NCBI RefSeq assembly: GCF_011604685.1
Contig: NZ_CP050063.1
Location: 4,920,501-4,984,500, forward strand
Reading direction: 5' to 3'
Origin: Spirosoma aureum
Lineage (GTDB): Bacteria; Bacteroidota; Bacteroidia; Cytophagales; Spirosomataceae
Length of the DNA stretch: 64,000 nt
Shown: piece after piece, positions 7,000 to 15,890 of the stretch
Position numbering within the stretch: position 1 is the stretch's first letter
Layout: each line of letters opens with the position of its first letter
The notes under the pieces: model-generated
What the model was told of the DNA's origin: nothing
Seen by the model: the letters and a program-made list of their open reading frames with translations, nothing else
The model's database searches: none
Position numbers and translations under genes: made by a program

Positions 7000-9639
7000 A
7001 TGGACGAAAACTATACGGGCTCGTCTGACCGGGATGCTTTTTATCCCTCTCTCACTCGTTCCAACCGATTCTGGCTGGCCTCCCTCCTTTTGTGTTTACT
7101 AACTGTCAGTCAACTGTTTGCACAAAAAACGATCATTCGGGGTAAAGTGATTAACGCACGTACCAATGCTGCGGTTGAGTTCTCAAACGTTCTGGTCGAA
7201 GGCTCAACAATGGGTACTCAATCCGACCTGAATGGGGCTTATGCACTGGAATTATCGCCAGGTACGATTACTCTCCGGGCCTCCTTTGTTGGCTATGCGC
7301 CGGAATCAAAAACTATCACCATCGATGGTTCGCAGAAAGTACTGGTGCTCAACTTCCGGTTGCAGCCGCAGCAAAAGAACCTGTCGGAGGTGACGGTTCG
7401 GGGGAAGCGCGAACGCTACCGGAATAAAGATAATCCGGCGGTTTTACTGATCGAAAAAGTGATCGCTCATAAGGGTCAGAACCGCAAGGAAGCACTTTCG
7501 TTTTACCAGTATAACAAATACGAAAAGATTGAATTCGACCTGAGTAATATCTCCGAAAAATTCCGCAATCGGCGATCGCTCAAGAAGTTCGATTTTGTCT
7601 TCAATTACCTCGACACCTCACAGGTAACGGGTAAGGTAAATCTCCCCATTTATCTGAAGGAATCCATTTCCAATGTGCTTTACAGCCGTAACCCCGAGCG
7701 AAGAAAAGAATTCGTAGAAGGCGAAAAAATGACCGGGCTGGGAAATTACGTGGACAATAATGGCATCAAGGTTTATCTGGAAACCCTCTATCAGGATGTC
7801 AATGTGTACGATAACAGCATCATGCTGCTATCGAATCAGTTCCTCGGCCCGACCTCGCCCCTGGCTCCGCAATTTTACAAATACGTCATCATTGATTCAA
7901 CGGAAATCAAAGGCGTTCGTTGCGTAAATCTTGGCTTTTCGCCCCGAAACAAAACTGATTTACTGTTTCAGGGAACAATGGCAATCGCGCTCGATTCAAG
8001 CTACGCGATTCGGAAAGTGGTCATGGGTTTTTCGAAAGACATTAACGTCAATTTCGTAACTGACATGCGGCTGGCCCAGGAATATGACTTTGTGCAGGAT
8101 CAGGGGCTGATGCTCACCAAAGATGAGCTGGCCATTGAGTTCAATCTCCTCAAAAAAGAGAACGGCATGGGTTTGTTTGGACAGCGTAGTGTTTCGTATC
8201 GGGATTACATTGTGAATCAGCCCATTGACTCCAAACGATTCAGCGGTTTATCGAGCGATGTCAGCAAAGATGCCCTGACACGATCAGAATCTTTCTGGGC
8301 GCAGGCTCGCCATCAACCCCTTTCCGATAAAGAACTGGGAATCTATGAAATGGTCGATAGCGTTCGAAAAGTCCCGGTGTTCCAGAAATTTATGAACACG
8401 GCGCTTTTTCTACTGGAAGGTTATAAACCGTTCGGTCCGTTTGAGCTTGGACCGGTCAATACATTCTATAGTTTCAATCCGGTCGAAGGGTTAAGGCTTC
8501 GCGTGGGTGGACGAACAACAACCACCTTTAGCGACCGAATGGCTTTCGAAACCTACGGAGCGTATGGCTTTCGCGACAAACGGGTCAAATATTTTGCCTC
8601 AGCCACCTTTTCACTGACGGACCATAACACCTATACCTACCCGATCAAGCATTTGCAGGTAAGTGTTCAGAACGATCTGAAAATTCCGGGGCAGGAACTT
8701 CAGTTTGTGCAGGAAGACAATTTTTTGCTCTCGTTCAAACGGGGCCCTAACAACCGCCGGACCTATAACCAGGTTTTCGCCATCGATTACCTTAACGAAT
8801 CGAAGAGCGGACTTGGCCTAAACCTCAATGTAAAACGCATTGAACAAACACCGGCGGGGGCACTTACGTTTGACCAGTATGTACCGGAAGGGGGAGTATT
8901 ACCCATATCGAACGTAACAAGTACTGAACTAACGGCAGGCCTACGGTATGCTCCGCACGAGCAGTTTTATCAGGGTAAAAATTATCGGGTTCCCATCGTA
9001 AACAAATATCCGATCATCCAAATCCGCTTTACGGCCGGGATTAAGGGATTACTTGATGGGCAATACAACTTTCAGCGTCTGATGGTTTATGCAAATAAAC
9101 GGTTTTATGTAGCCCCCATCGGCTATACAGACATTACGCTCGAAGGCGGGCAGACATTTGGTCGGCTACCCTTCCCGTTGCTAACCATTCATCGCGCCAA
9201 CCAGACTTACGCTTATCAACCGGAGTCGTATAACATGATGAATTTCCTGGAGTTTGTCAGTGATCATTACGGAGCTGTCTTTGCCGATCACTACTTCAAT
9301 GGGTTCATTTTCAATAAGATCCCTTTGTTAAAAAAACTCAAACTGCGTGAAGTAGTTACGTTCAAAGGTCTGTGGGGCGGGTTACGCCCTGAAAACCGAC
9401 CGGGCCCCGACAATGTAACGGCCGGACAGTCTGATGGGCTGCTCCGACTACCAACGGATGAAAATGGTAAGCCTGTTTCATTTGCACTGGATTCCCGGCC
9501 TTACATGGAGGCAAGCGTTGGTATAGCCAACATCTTCAAGATCCTCCGGGTCGACCTGATCAAACGACTGACTTATCTCGATAATCCGTTGGCCCCCCAG
9601 GGCTATGGTATCCGCTTTAGAATGAAGTTCGATTTTTAG
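7000..9639 (+). CDS. DUF5686 / carboxypeptidase-regulatory-like outer-membrane protein
   Basis: An 879-residue outer-membrane protein. A short charged N-tail is followed by a signal peptide (Phe-Trp-Leu-Ala-Ser-Leu-Leu to Leu-Phe-Ala-Gln). Next comes a carboxypeptidase-regulatory beta-sandwich (about residues 45-130, with Ile-Arg-Gly-Lys-Val-Ile-Asn and Gly-Thr-Gln-Ser-Asp-Leu-Asn-Gly-Ala-Tyr). The long C-terminal region matches the DUF5686 type and ends as a beta-barrel in Arg-Phe-Arg-Met-Lys-Phe-Asp-Phe. A TTG at 6994 is an alternative start; ATG at 7000 is preferred. Only 19 nt separate it from the glycosyltransferase gene, so it may lead that transcript. Its role is unknown; TonB-dependent transporters share the N-domain, but no TonB plug is seen. 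Confidence 0.87.
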   Translation: MDENYTGSSDRDAFYPSLTRSNRFWLASLLLCLLTVSQLFAQKTIIRGKVINARTNAAVEFSNVLVEGSTMGTQSDLNGAYALELSPGTITLRASFVGYAPESKTITIDGSQKVLVLNFRLQPQQKNLSEVTVRGKRERYRNKDNPAVLLIEKVIAHKGQNRKEALSFYQYNKYEKIEFDLSNISEKFRNRRSLKKFDFVFNYLDTSQVTGKVNLPIYLKESISNVLYSRNPERRKEFVEGEKMTGLGNYVDNNGIKVYLETLYQDVNVYDNSIMLLSNQFLGPTSPLAPQFYKYVIIDSTEIKGVRCVNLGFSPRNKTDLLFQGTMAIALDSSYAIRKVVMGFSKDINVNFVTDMRLAQEYDFVQDQGLMLTKDELAIEFNLLKKENGMGLFGQRSVSYRDYIVNQPIDSKRFSGLSSDVSKDALTRSESFWAQARHQPLSDKELGIYEMVDSVRKVPVFQKFMNTALFLLEGYKPFGPFELGPVNTFYSFNPVEGLRLRVGGRTTTTFSDRMAFETYGAYGFRDKRVKYFASATFSLTDHNTYTYPIKHLQVSVQNDLKIPGQELQFVQEDNFLLSFKRGPNNRRTYNQVFAIDYLNESKSGLGLNLNVKRIEQTPAGALTFDQYVPEGGVLPISNVTSTELTAGLRYAPHEQFYQGKNYRVPIVNKYPIIQIRFTAGIKGLLDGQYNFQRLMVYANKRFYVAPIGYTDITLEGGQTFGRLPFPLLTIHRANQTYAYQPESYNMMNFLEFVSDHYGAVFADHYFNGFIFNKIPLLKKLKLREVVTFKGLWGGLRPENRPGPDNVTAGQSDGLLRLPTDENGKPVSFALDSRPYMEASVGIANIFKILRVDLIKRLTYLDNPLAPQGYGIRFRMKFDF

Positions 9640-9658
9640 AAATTAGTAACTTGTTCCT

Positions 9659-10702
9659 GTGAAAAAGAAAATACTCTTCATAGTGGGTTCCGTTAATCAG
9701 ACCTCGCAGATGCACCAGATTTCGGCGCAGCTTGCCGATGAATATGACTGCTGGTTTAGTCAGTTCTATGCTGATGCTAAGTTAATTAACTGGGGAATCC
9801 GGCAGGGCTGGCTCGATCATACCATTCTGGCGGGCAAATTCCGGACGGATGCCGAAACGTACCTGCGCTCGTTTAATCTCAACATCGATTATCAGGCAAA
9901 ACAAAACCGCTATGACCTCATCGTGGTATGCTCTGACCTGGTTGTGCCGGGGGCGGTTAGGTCAACGAAAAGCATTTGGGTACAGGAAGGCATGGTCGAT
10001 GAAGTAACCTGGCTGACCAAAGCCGTGAAAGCCCTGGGTTTACCGCGCTATTTCAGCGTTGGCACTTCGCTGAACGGTGCGTCGAACCTCTGTAACATCT
10101 ATTGTGCAGCATCAGAAGGCTATAAATCCTTTTTTACGGGGATGGGCACGGAAGCCAGCAAAATTTTCGTGACGGGCATTCCCAACTTCGATAACGTTCG
10201 CCAGTATATGACGAATGATTTCCCGCATCACGATTACGTCATGGTGGCTACTTCAGATATCCGGGAAACTTTCCGAAGCGAAGATCGTCTGGGATTTATT
10301 CGGAAGGCAGTTTCAATGGCTAATGGACGCCAGTTATTGTTCAAACTCCATCCGAATGAAGTCTGGGAGCGGGCCGAAGCCGAAATCCGGCAGATTGCCC
10401 CACCCGATGCTTTGATTTTTCAGCAAGGCAATACGAACGAAATGATTGCCAATTGCGCGGAACTCATCACACAGTATTCAACAGTAGTGTATGTAGGAAT
10501 GGCCTTAAAAAAGCCGGTTTCATCTTACTTCGATGTCGATGAACTCCGTCGATTAACACCCATTCAGAACGGCGGCACATCGGCTCAGAACATCGCCCGC
10601 ATCTGCCGTGACTTCCTACGTGATATGGGCCCAGATGAACATTTTGTTAAATCGTATCAATACGAAGCCGTGGCTTATGACCGGCAACGACTTTCGCTGT
10701 AA
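9659..10702 (+). CDS. GT-B type glycosyltransferase, probable sugar-acid transferase of the cluster
   Basis: A 347-residue soluble protein starting at GTG with Met-Lys-Lys-Lys-Ile-Leu-Phe-Ile-Val-Gly-Ser. It shows a two-domain Rossmann layout, and its C-terminal half carries Leu-Phe-Lys-Leu-His-Pro-Asn-Glu, a motif shared by CDP-glycerol glycerophosphotransferases, UDP-GlcNAc 2-epimerase-like proteins and some sialyl/Kdo-type transferases. A Thr-Gln-Tyr-Ser-Thr-Val-Val-Tyr-Val-Gly segment follows where such enzymes bind the nucleotide sugar. It begins the run of genes ending in the NeuB-type synthase, so I infer that it transfers the CMP-activated acid made by that pathway. It could instead be an epimerase-like enzyme acting earlier. 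Confidence 0.7.
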   Translation: MKKKILFIVGSVNQTSQMHQISAQLADEYDCWFSQFYADAKLINWGIRQGWLDHTILAGKFRTDAETYLRSFNLNIDYQAKQNRYDLIVVCSDLVVPGAVRSTKSIWVQEGMVDEVTWLTKAVKALGLPRYFSVGTSLNGASNLCNIYCAASEGYKSFFTGMGTEASKIFVTGIPNFDNVRQYMTNDFPHHDYVMVATSDIRETFRSEDRLGFIRKAVSMANGRQLLFKLHPNEVWERAEAEIRQIAPPDALIFQQGNTNEMIANCAELITQYSTVVYVGMALKKPVSSYFDVDELRRLTPIQNGGTSAQNIARICRDFLRDMGPDEHFVKSYQYEAVAYDRQRLSL

Positions 10703-10753
10703 CTAGCGCAATTAATTTGAATCAGGTGTTTACGTGCCGTTTGTTTTGAGTAT

Positions 10754-11569
10754 ATGAACCGCTCAGCCCTTGTTGTCATCGTTCAGGCCCGGATGTCATC
10801 GAGCCGCCTGCCAGGCAAAGTCCTGATGCCTATTCTGGGCAGACCATTACTGGCCCGAATGCTTGAGCGATTGAACCAGTGCCAGACACCGTTCACGACA
10901 GTCGTTGCAACGTCAACAGACCCGTCCGACGATCAGATTGAGCAATTTTGCCGGGATGAGCATGTGGCTTTTTTTCGGGGAAGCCTGGATGACTGTCTGG
11001 ATCGGCATTACCAGATTGCTGAACGCTGGAAGGCAGACATCGCGGTTAAAATTCCCTCCGACTGCCCATTGATCGACCCGCGTGTTGTCGATCAGACGTT
11101 ACAGTTTTTCCTGGATCATCCTGGAGAGTATGACTTCGTCAGTAACCTTCACCCGGCTACCTGGCCCGATGGCAACGATGTCGAAATTATGACCCGAGCC
11201 TGTCTCCAACGAACACAACTCGAAGCAACGAAGCCCCTCGAACGCGAACACACGACGCCCTATATCTGGGATACTGCACCCGAATCATTCCGCAGGGGTA
11301 ATTTGAGCTGGCAAACGGGCCTGGATTACTCCATGAGCCACCGCTTCACAATTGACTACCAAGAAGATTATGCGTTCATCCGTACTGTATACGAGGAATT
11401 ATATCCTGAAAATCCATCCTTTTCCTGCGAAGACATTCTGGCTCTACTTGAGCGTAAACCCGAAATCTATGCCATCAATGCCGATTTAGCGGGTGTAAAC
11501 TGGTACCGCAATCATTTAAACGAACTCCACACCGTTTCACCCAATCAAACGAGAGTACTCAGTAATTAG
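10754..11569 (+). CDS. SpsF-type cytidylyltransferase (CMP-sugar acid synthetase)
   Basis: A nucleotidyltransferase of the SpsF/acylneuraminate cytidylyltransferase group that would activate a 2-keto-3-deoxy sugar acid with CTP. The nucleotide-binding N-terminus Val-Gln-Ala-Arg-Met-Ser-Ser-Ser-Arg-Leu-Pro-Gly-Lys-Val is diagnostic. Lys-Ile-Pro-Ser-Asp-Cys-Pro-Leu-Ile-Asp-Pro near residue 100 holds the metal-binding acidic residues. At 271 residues it is slightly longer than SpsF. It sits between the presumed transferase and the transketolase halves. In Bacillus, SpsF works beside SpsE, a NeuB homologue, and the NeuB-type gene of this cluster is the matching partner. The exact sugar is not determinable. 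Confidence 0.88.
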   Translation: MNRSALVVIVQARMSSSRLPGKVLMPILGRPLLARMLERLNQCQTPFTTVVATSTDPSDDQIEQFCRDEHVAFFRGSLDDCLDRHYQIAERWKADIAVKIPSDCPLIDPRVVDQTLQFFLDHPGEYDFVSNLHPATWPDGNDVEIMTRACLQRTQLEATKPLEREHTTPYIWDTAPESFRRGNLSWQTGLDYSMSHRFTIDYQEDYAFIRTVYEELYPENPSFSCEDILALLERKPEIYAINADLAGVNWYRNHLNELHTVSPNQTRVLSN

Positions 11570-11651
11570 TTAATGGGTTTGCCGTAGTCATTTTGCGGTT
11601 TTTTTTAGGAACCAAAAACAGAACGCCGTAAACCATAAACCCAAGTAATAC

Positions 11652-12509
11652 ATGAATAATGAACAGTTAACTGATCTACAAAAAATAGCCCTGAATGTTC
11701 GGGAACACATCATTCGAATGTCTACGGATGGAGGGTGCTTTACCGGCGCGTCACTCTCGGCGACGGATCTGGTCGTTTACCTCTACAAGCAGTTTCTGAA
11801 CATAACGAAAGAAACACTGAATGATCCAGGTCGCGATTACCTGTTTTTGTCGAAAGGCCATGATGTACCCGCCCTTTACGGCACCTTCGTCGAACTGGGA
11901 TGGCTCCCCGTCGAACGGCTCAACAATCATTTATCGACGCGGGATTCCATTTACTGGCACCCAAATGTGAAAGTCCCCGGTATTGAATTTCATTCCGGAT
12001 CATTGGGTCATTTGCCATCAGTAGCCTTGGGCGTCGCCCTGGATTGCAAAATAACCGGATCACCCAATAAGGTCGTCTGTATTCTGGGCGACGGCGAATT
12101 AAACGAAGGCTCCGTCTGGGAAGCCGTTCTGGTAGCCAATGCCTATAAGCTTGATAATCTGCTCTTTGTAGTCGATCGAAACTTCTTTCAGGCCAATATG
12201 CCTACGGAAGAACTCATTCCGCTGGAACCGCTGGTCGATAAATTTTCGGCCTTTGGGGCTGCGGTCAAACGGATAGATGGGCACGACTTTACAGCGTTAG
12301 ATGATGCGCTATCCATATTTCCATTCCAGTCCGGGAAGCTCAATGTGCTCATTGCCGATACGCGCAGGGGCAAAGGCTTGCCGAGTATTGAGGCCCGTGC
12401 CGATCGCTGGTTCTGCAATTTTACCCACGATGAGGTAGGCGCTCTGCTCGCTGAACTCCACGGCGAACATACGGCTACACTGGAATCTGAAACGCTTGTT
12501 GTGCGCTAA
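11652..12509 (+). CDS. Transketolase, N-terminal half (thiamine diphosphate-binding subunit)
   Basis: This corresponds to the pyrophosphate-binding domain of transketolase: 285 residues against about 660 for the fused enzyme. The ThDP motif opens with Gly-Asp-Gly-Glu-Leu-Asn-Glu-Gly at residues 146-153 and closes with Val-Val-Asp-Arg-Asn about 30 residues later. Ser-Lys-Gly-His-Asp near residue 73 and His-Ser-Gly-Ser-Leu-Gly-His near 115 are conserved active-site stretches. The other half is the next gene, so the two must form one enzyme. Split transketolases are known in archaea and in sugar-biosynthesis clusters. Its position between a CMP-sugar synthetase and an aminotransferase suggests building an unusual sugar rather than the pentose phosphate pathway. 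Confidence 0.9.
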   Translation: MNNEQLTDLQKIALNVREHIIRMSTDGGCFTGASLSATDLVVYLYKQFLNITKETLNDPGRDYLFLSKGHDVPALYGTFVELGWLPVERLNNHLSTRDSIYWHPNVKVPGIEFHSGSLGHLPSVALGVALDCKITGSPNKVVCILGDGELNEGSVWEAVLVANAYKLDNLLFVVDRNFFQANMPTEELIPLEPLVDKFSAFGAAVKRIDGHDFTALDDALSIFPFQSGKLNVLIADTRRGKGLPSIEARADRWFCNFTHDEVGALLAELHGEHTATLESETLVVR

Positions 12510-12614
12510 AAGAAAGGAATATTGGCGGTATGAGCTGGCGATAGAATCAGGGGACCGAGCCCTTCGATCAAGCCGTTTACAGCCTATCGTATACACCTTA
12601 GAGCAACTAAAAAA

Positions 12615-13529
12615 ATGACTTACGAGGAATTACTTACCCAAACTGCTCTTGCCGATGAACGGGTTGTCGTTATGACCGCTGAAAACCGGGCACTGGTGCG
12701 GAATATGCCCCAAAATCTTGGCAATCGCTTTGTCGACACCGGCATTACGGAACAGACCATGATTGGTGCAGCTGCGGGACTGGCGCTACGGGGCCGAACT
12801 CCCGTTGTTCATGCCCTGGCGGCTTTCCTGTCGATGCGGGCTTATGAATTTATCCGTACGGACGTCGGAATAGGCAATCTACCCGTCAAACTGAGCAGCT
12901 TTATTCCGGGGTTTTTGTCGGACGGTAATGGACCTACGCACCAGGCGGTTGAAGATATTGCTCTGATGCGGGGTATTCCGAACATGCAGGTCTTTTGCCC
13001 GGCTGACGAACAGGATCTACTCCAGATGCTACCCTCGATCTGGGCGTCGAAATCGCCTTCCTACGTGCGGATCTCAACCCGACCAGCCACCTATCAACAC
13101 AAACAACCTTTCGAAATTGGGTGCGCCGAAGTGGTGTCGAGGGGTTCTGATGTAACGATTCTCGTTTACGGTATGCTCTTCGAACAGGCATTGATTGCCG
13201 CCAATTTTCTACGTCATGATGGGTACTCGGTTGGTCTGGTGAATATGCGCAGTCTGAAACCGGTTGACGAAGCGGTCATTCTGGAGATTTGTGCCAGTTC
13301 GGATCTGGTCGTGACCGTTGAGGATCATTTTCTTACCGGCGGGCTGTACAGTATCGTGGCAGAAACACTTCTTAAATACCGCAAAACGGCCCATGTTCAC
13401 CCCTTTGCCCTCAAAGGAAAATGGTATAAACCGGGCCGCCTGAATGAAGTTCTGGAGCATGAAGGATTTACCGGGGCGCAACTAGCCCGGGCTATTATCG
13501 AGCATCTGGTAGAAAATCTAGCCGACTGA
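12615..13529 (+). CDS. Transketolase, C-terminal half (pyrimidine-binding subunit)
   Basis: The 304-residue partner of the upstream half. The catalytic Glu that activates thiamine diphosphate lies in Asp-Thr-Gly-Ile-Thr-Glu-Gln (Glu46). Phe-Leu-Ser-Asp-Gly-Asn-Gly-Pro-Thr-His-Gln near residue 105 matches the donor-site loop. The end is the transketolase C domain, with Val-Thr-Val-Glu-Asp-His-Phe and Thr-Gly-Gly-Leu. A 105-nt gap separates it from the N-half. The gap contains no gene and its purpose is unclear; it could hold a separate translation signal. Together the halves would move a two-carbon ketol unit between sugars. Confidence 0.9.
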   Translation: MTYEELLTQTALADERVVVMTAENRALVRNMPQNLGNRFVDTGITEQTMIGAAAGLALRGRTPVVHALAAFLSMRAYEFIRTDVGIGNLPVKLSSFIPGFLSDGNGPTHQAVEDIALMRGIPNMQVFCPADEQDLLQMLPSIWASKSPSYVRISTRPATYQHKQPFEIGCAEVVSRGSDVTILVYGMLFEQALIAANFLRHDGYSVGLVNMRSLKPVDEAVILEICASSDLVVTVEDHFLTGGLYSIVAETLLKYRKTAHVHPFALKGKWYKPGRLNEVLEHEGFTGAQLARAIIEHLVENLAD

Positions 13530-13597
13530 CTGAGAATGTTGCCAGGCGATCCAGGATTCGTTCGCTTAGCCATTCATTCTGTATAACTCATCATCTC

Positions 13598-14935
13598 ATG
13601 AATAGTATCCGATTTAACGAAACCTTTCCTGACATTACGGTGTCGGATCAGTATTACGAACGGGCATTGGCCGTTCAGAAGCCCATCACCCAGACGCTTG
13701 CCAAAGGACCAGGGCAGTTTACGAAAGGGATTGCCCCGAAATACCTTGATCGTGGCAAAGGCGCACACGTTTGGGATGTCGATGGCAACGAATACCTTGA
13801 TTTCAACGCAGCAATTGGGCCGGTTTCGCTGGGTTATTGCTATCCGGTTGTCGATGAGGCTATTCGACAGCAGCTCAGCAAAGGAATCACTTTCTCGCTG
13901 ATGCATCCGCTCGAAGTTGAACTCTCGGAGCTGATTCAGGAAGTTATACCGAATGCTGAAGCGGTAAAAATCAGTAAGACCGGTGCCGATGTCTGCTCGG
14001 CCGCTATTCGTGTGGCCCGGGCGTTTACGGGTCGCGAAAAAGTCTTCTGCTGTGGCTATCATGGCTGGCACGACTGGTACATCGCCGTTACGAGCCGGAA
14101 TGCGGGCATTCCGGATGCGATTCAGGATATGACCTATACGTTTGAATACAACGACATCGACAGCATCAAAGCTGCGCTTGACGAAACCGTTGCTGCGCTG
14201 ATTCTGGAACCGTTCATCTTCGAAGCGCCTAAACCCGGATTTCTGGAAGAACTGGCTGAGGTATGCCGCCAAAACGGAACTCTGTTGATCTTCGACGAAA
14301 TGTGGACTGGTTTTCGGATTGCGATCGGTGGTGCACAGGAGTATTTCAATGTCAAACCCGACCTGGCGGTTTATTCCAAAGCCTGCGCGAATGGCATGCC
14401 TATCGCCCTCCTGACCGGCCGCGCTGATGTGATGGAACTCTTTAACAGCGAGGTATTTAGCTACACAACCTTCGGCGGAGAAGCACTCTCCCTCGCAGCC
14501 TGCATCGCTACAATCAACGAACTGCGCGATAAACAGGTACCGGCTTATCTCGACGAAAAAGGCGGCTTACTGAAAGATGGCTATAACCAGCTGGCTGCTG
14601 AACTAGGCCTGTCGCACATCACCAGGTGCATTGGCTATAACTGCCGATCGATGGTTACGTTCGAGCCAGCTGCAGGCAATGGACTGGAACTCAAAACCCT
14701 GATGCAGCAGGAAATGATCAAGCGGGGCATCTTGTGGGCGGGTTTTCACAATATGTGTTTCAGTCACTCCGATGAGGATATTGCCTATACGCTTTCGGCC
14801 TACAGGGATGTGCTGCCGATTATGAAGGAAGCGATCGAAAGTGGTAACGTTAAATCGTATCTGCACGGTGAAGTGCTCGAAGCAGTATTCCGCAAAACGA
14901 GTAATTACAACATCAAACCGAAAATAACAGCCTGA
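13598..14935 (+). CDS. Class III aminotransferase, glutamate-1-semialdehyde aminomutase-like
   Basis: A 445-residue PLP enzyme. Features are Gly-Pro-Val-Ser-Leu-Gly-Tyr near residue 73, Ser-Lys-Thr-Gly-Ala-Asp-Val near 127, Tyr-His-Gly-Trp-His-Asp-Trp near 153, Phe-Asp-Glu-Met-Trp-Thr-Gly-Phe-Arg with the cofactor Asp, and the Schiff-base Lys261 in Tyr-Ser-Lys-Ala-Cys-Ala-Asn-Gly. This is the GSA-aminomutase-like branch found in antibiotic and sugar pathways. Because genes for sugar-acid synthesis surround it, I infer that it puts an amino group on a keto or aldehyde sugar, probably after oxidation by the neighbouring SDR. True HemL is unlikely given the context and the Trp in the Asp motif. 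Confidence 0.87.
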   Translation: MNSIRFNETFPDITVSDQYYERALAVQKPITQTLAKGPGQFTKGIAPKYLDRGKGAHVWDVDGNEYLDFNAAIGPVSLGYCYPVVDEAIRQQLSKGITFSLMHPLEVELSELIQEVIPNAEAVKISKTGADVCSAAIRVARAFTGREKVFCCGYHGWHDWYIAVTSRNAGIPDAIQDMTYTFEYNDIDSIKAALDETVAALILEPFIFEAPKPGFLEELAEVCRQNGTLLIFDEMWTGFRIAIGGAQEYFNVKPDLAVYSKACANGMPIALLTGRADVMELFNSEVFSYTTFGGEALSLAACIATINELRDKQVPAYLDEKGGLLKDGYNQLAAELGLSHITRCIGYNCRSMVTFEPAAGNGLELKTLMQQEMIKRGILWAGFHNMCFSHSDEDIAYTLSAYRDVLPIMKEAIESGNVKSYLHGEVLEAVFRKTSNYNIKPKITA

Positions 14936-15010
14936 AAATAATCACAGTACCTTGTACAACAAGACATTAGCACTGAAGCCTGTAAGCAAAAAATCGAAAA
15001 CTTTTTTACT

Positions 15011-15817
15011 GTGGTTGAAAAATATTCACTTACCGATCGGGTGGCGATTGTGACCGGGGCACTTGGGCTGATCGGACGCAACCACTGCCAGGCGCTGGCG
15101 GAAGCTGGAGCCAAGGTCGTTGTGGCCGACCTGAACGAAGAAGCGGCTAAGTCATTCGCTTCTGATTTGGGCGATACTCATTTTGGCATCGGACTCGATG
15201 TAACCGATGAAGCGACAGTCAAACAAGTCCGCGACCGGATTCTGGAACGTTATGGCCGAATTGATGTACTGGTCAACAATGCAGCCTTAAACGAAGCTGT
15301 CGAAAATCCGGCCATGGCACTGGAATTAACGGCATTCGAAAACTTTCCGGTGGCCCAGTTTCGGGCATCGCTGGAAGTAAATGTAACGGGCGTTTTCCTC
15401 TGCGCCCAGGTATTCGGGAGTGTGATGGCCCAACAAGGTAAAGGCAGTATTATCAACGTAGCCTCTACCTATGGGCTTGTGGGTCCCGACCAGCGCATTT
15501 ACCGCAACGAAGCAGGCGAACAGACTTTTTATAAAACAGCGGCTTACCCGGCCACCAAGGGTGCCGTAGTCAATTTTACCCGGTTTCTGGCTGCCTACTG
15601 GGGGCAGAAAGGCGTTCGGGTCAATACGCTCTCGCCGGGCGGTGTAGAAAACGGCCAGAGCGAGTATTTCATATCGAATTACTCCGCTAAAACTGTACTG
15701 GGTCGAATGGCCCAACCCGATGAGTATCAGGGGGCTGTTGTTTTTCTGGCCAGCGATGCGTCGGCTTACATGTCGGGGGCCAATCTGGTAGTCGATGGTG
15801 GCTGGACGGCTATTTAA
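15011..15817 (+). CDS. SDR-family oxidoreductase
   Basis: A classical short-chain dehydrogenase/reductase of 268 residues. The dinucleotide motif is Thr-Gly-Ala-Leu-Gly-Leu-Ile-Gly near residue 18, followed by Asn-Asn-Ala near 94, the catalytic Ser in Asn-Val-Ala-Ser-Thr near 155, and Tyr179-x3-Lys183. An Asp follows the second strand (Val-Ala-Asp-Leu-Asn), which favours NAD(H). The start is a GTG. It probably oxidises a hydroxyl or reduces a keto group on the sugar intermediate, before or after transamination; the order is not visible. Confidence 0.88.
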   Translation: MVEKYSLTDRVAIVTGALGLIGRNHCQALAEAGAKVVVADLNEEAAKSFASDLGDTHFGIGLDVTDEATVKQVRDRILERYGRIDVLVNNAALNEAVENPAMALELTAFENFPVAQFRASLEVNVTGVFLCAQVFGSVMAQQGKGSIINVASTYGLVGPDQRIYRNEAGEQTFYKTAAYPATKGAVVNFTRFLAAYWGQKGVRVNTLSPGGVENGQSEYFISNYSAKTVLGRMAQPDEYQGAVVFLASDASAYMSGANLVVDGGWTAI

Positions 15818-15890
15818 TGAACTGGTTTATGGAAGTCGGTTGATAATACGTCTGCTCCCGATAACTATAAACCATAAACCGTAAAACAAT

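Noticed and set aside
11581-11606. Terminator between the cytidylyltransferase and transketolase genes
   Set aside because: There is a run of eight T, but only a 3-bp stem can form before it. The gene order argues for read-through.
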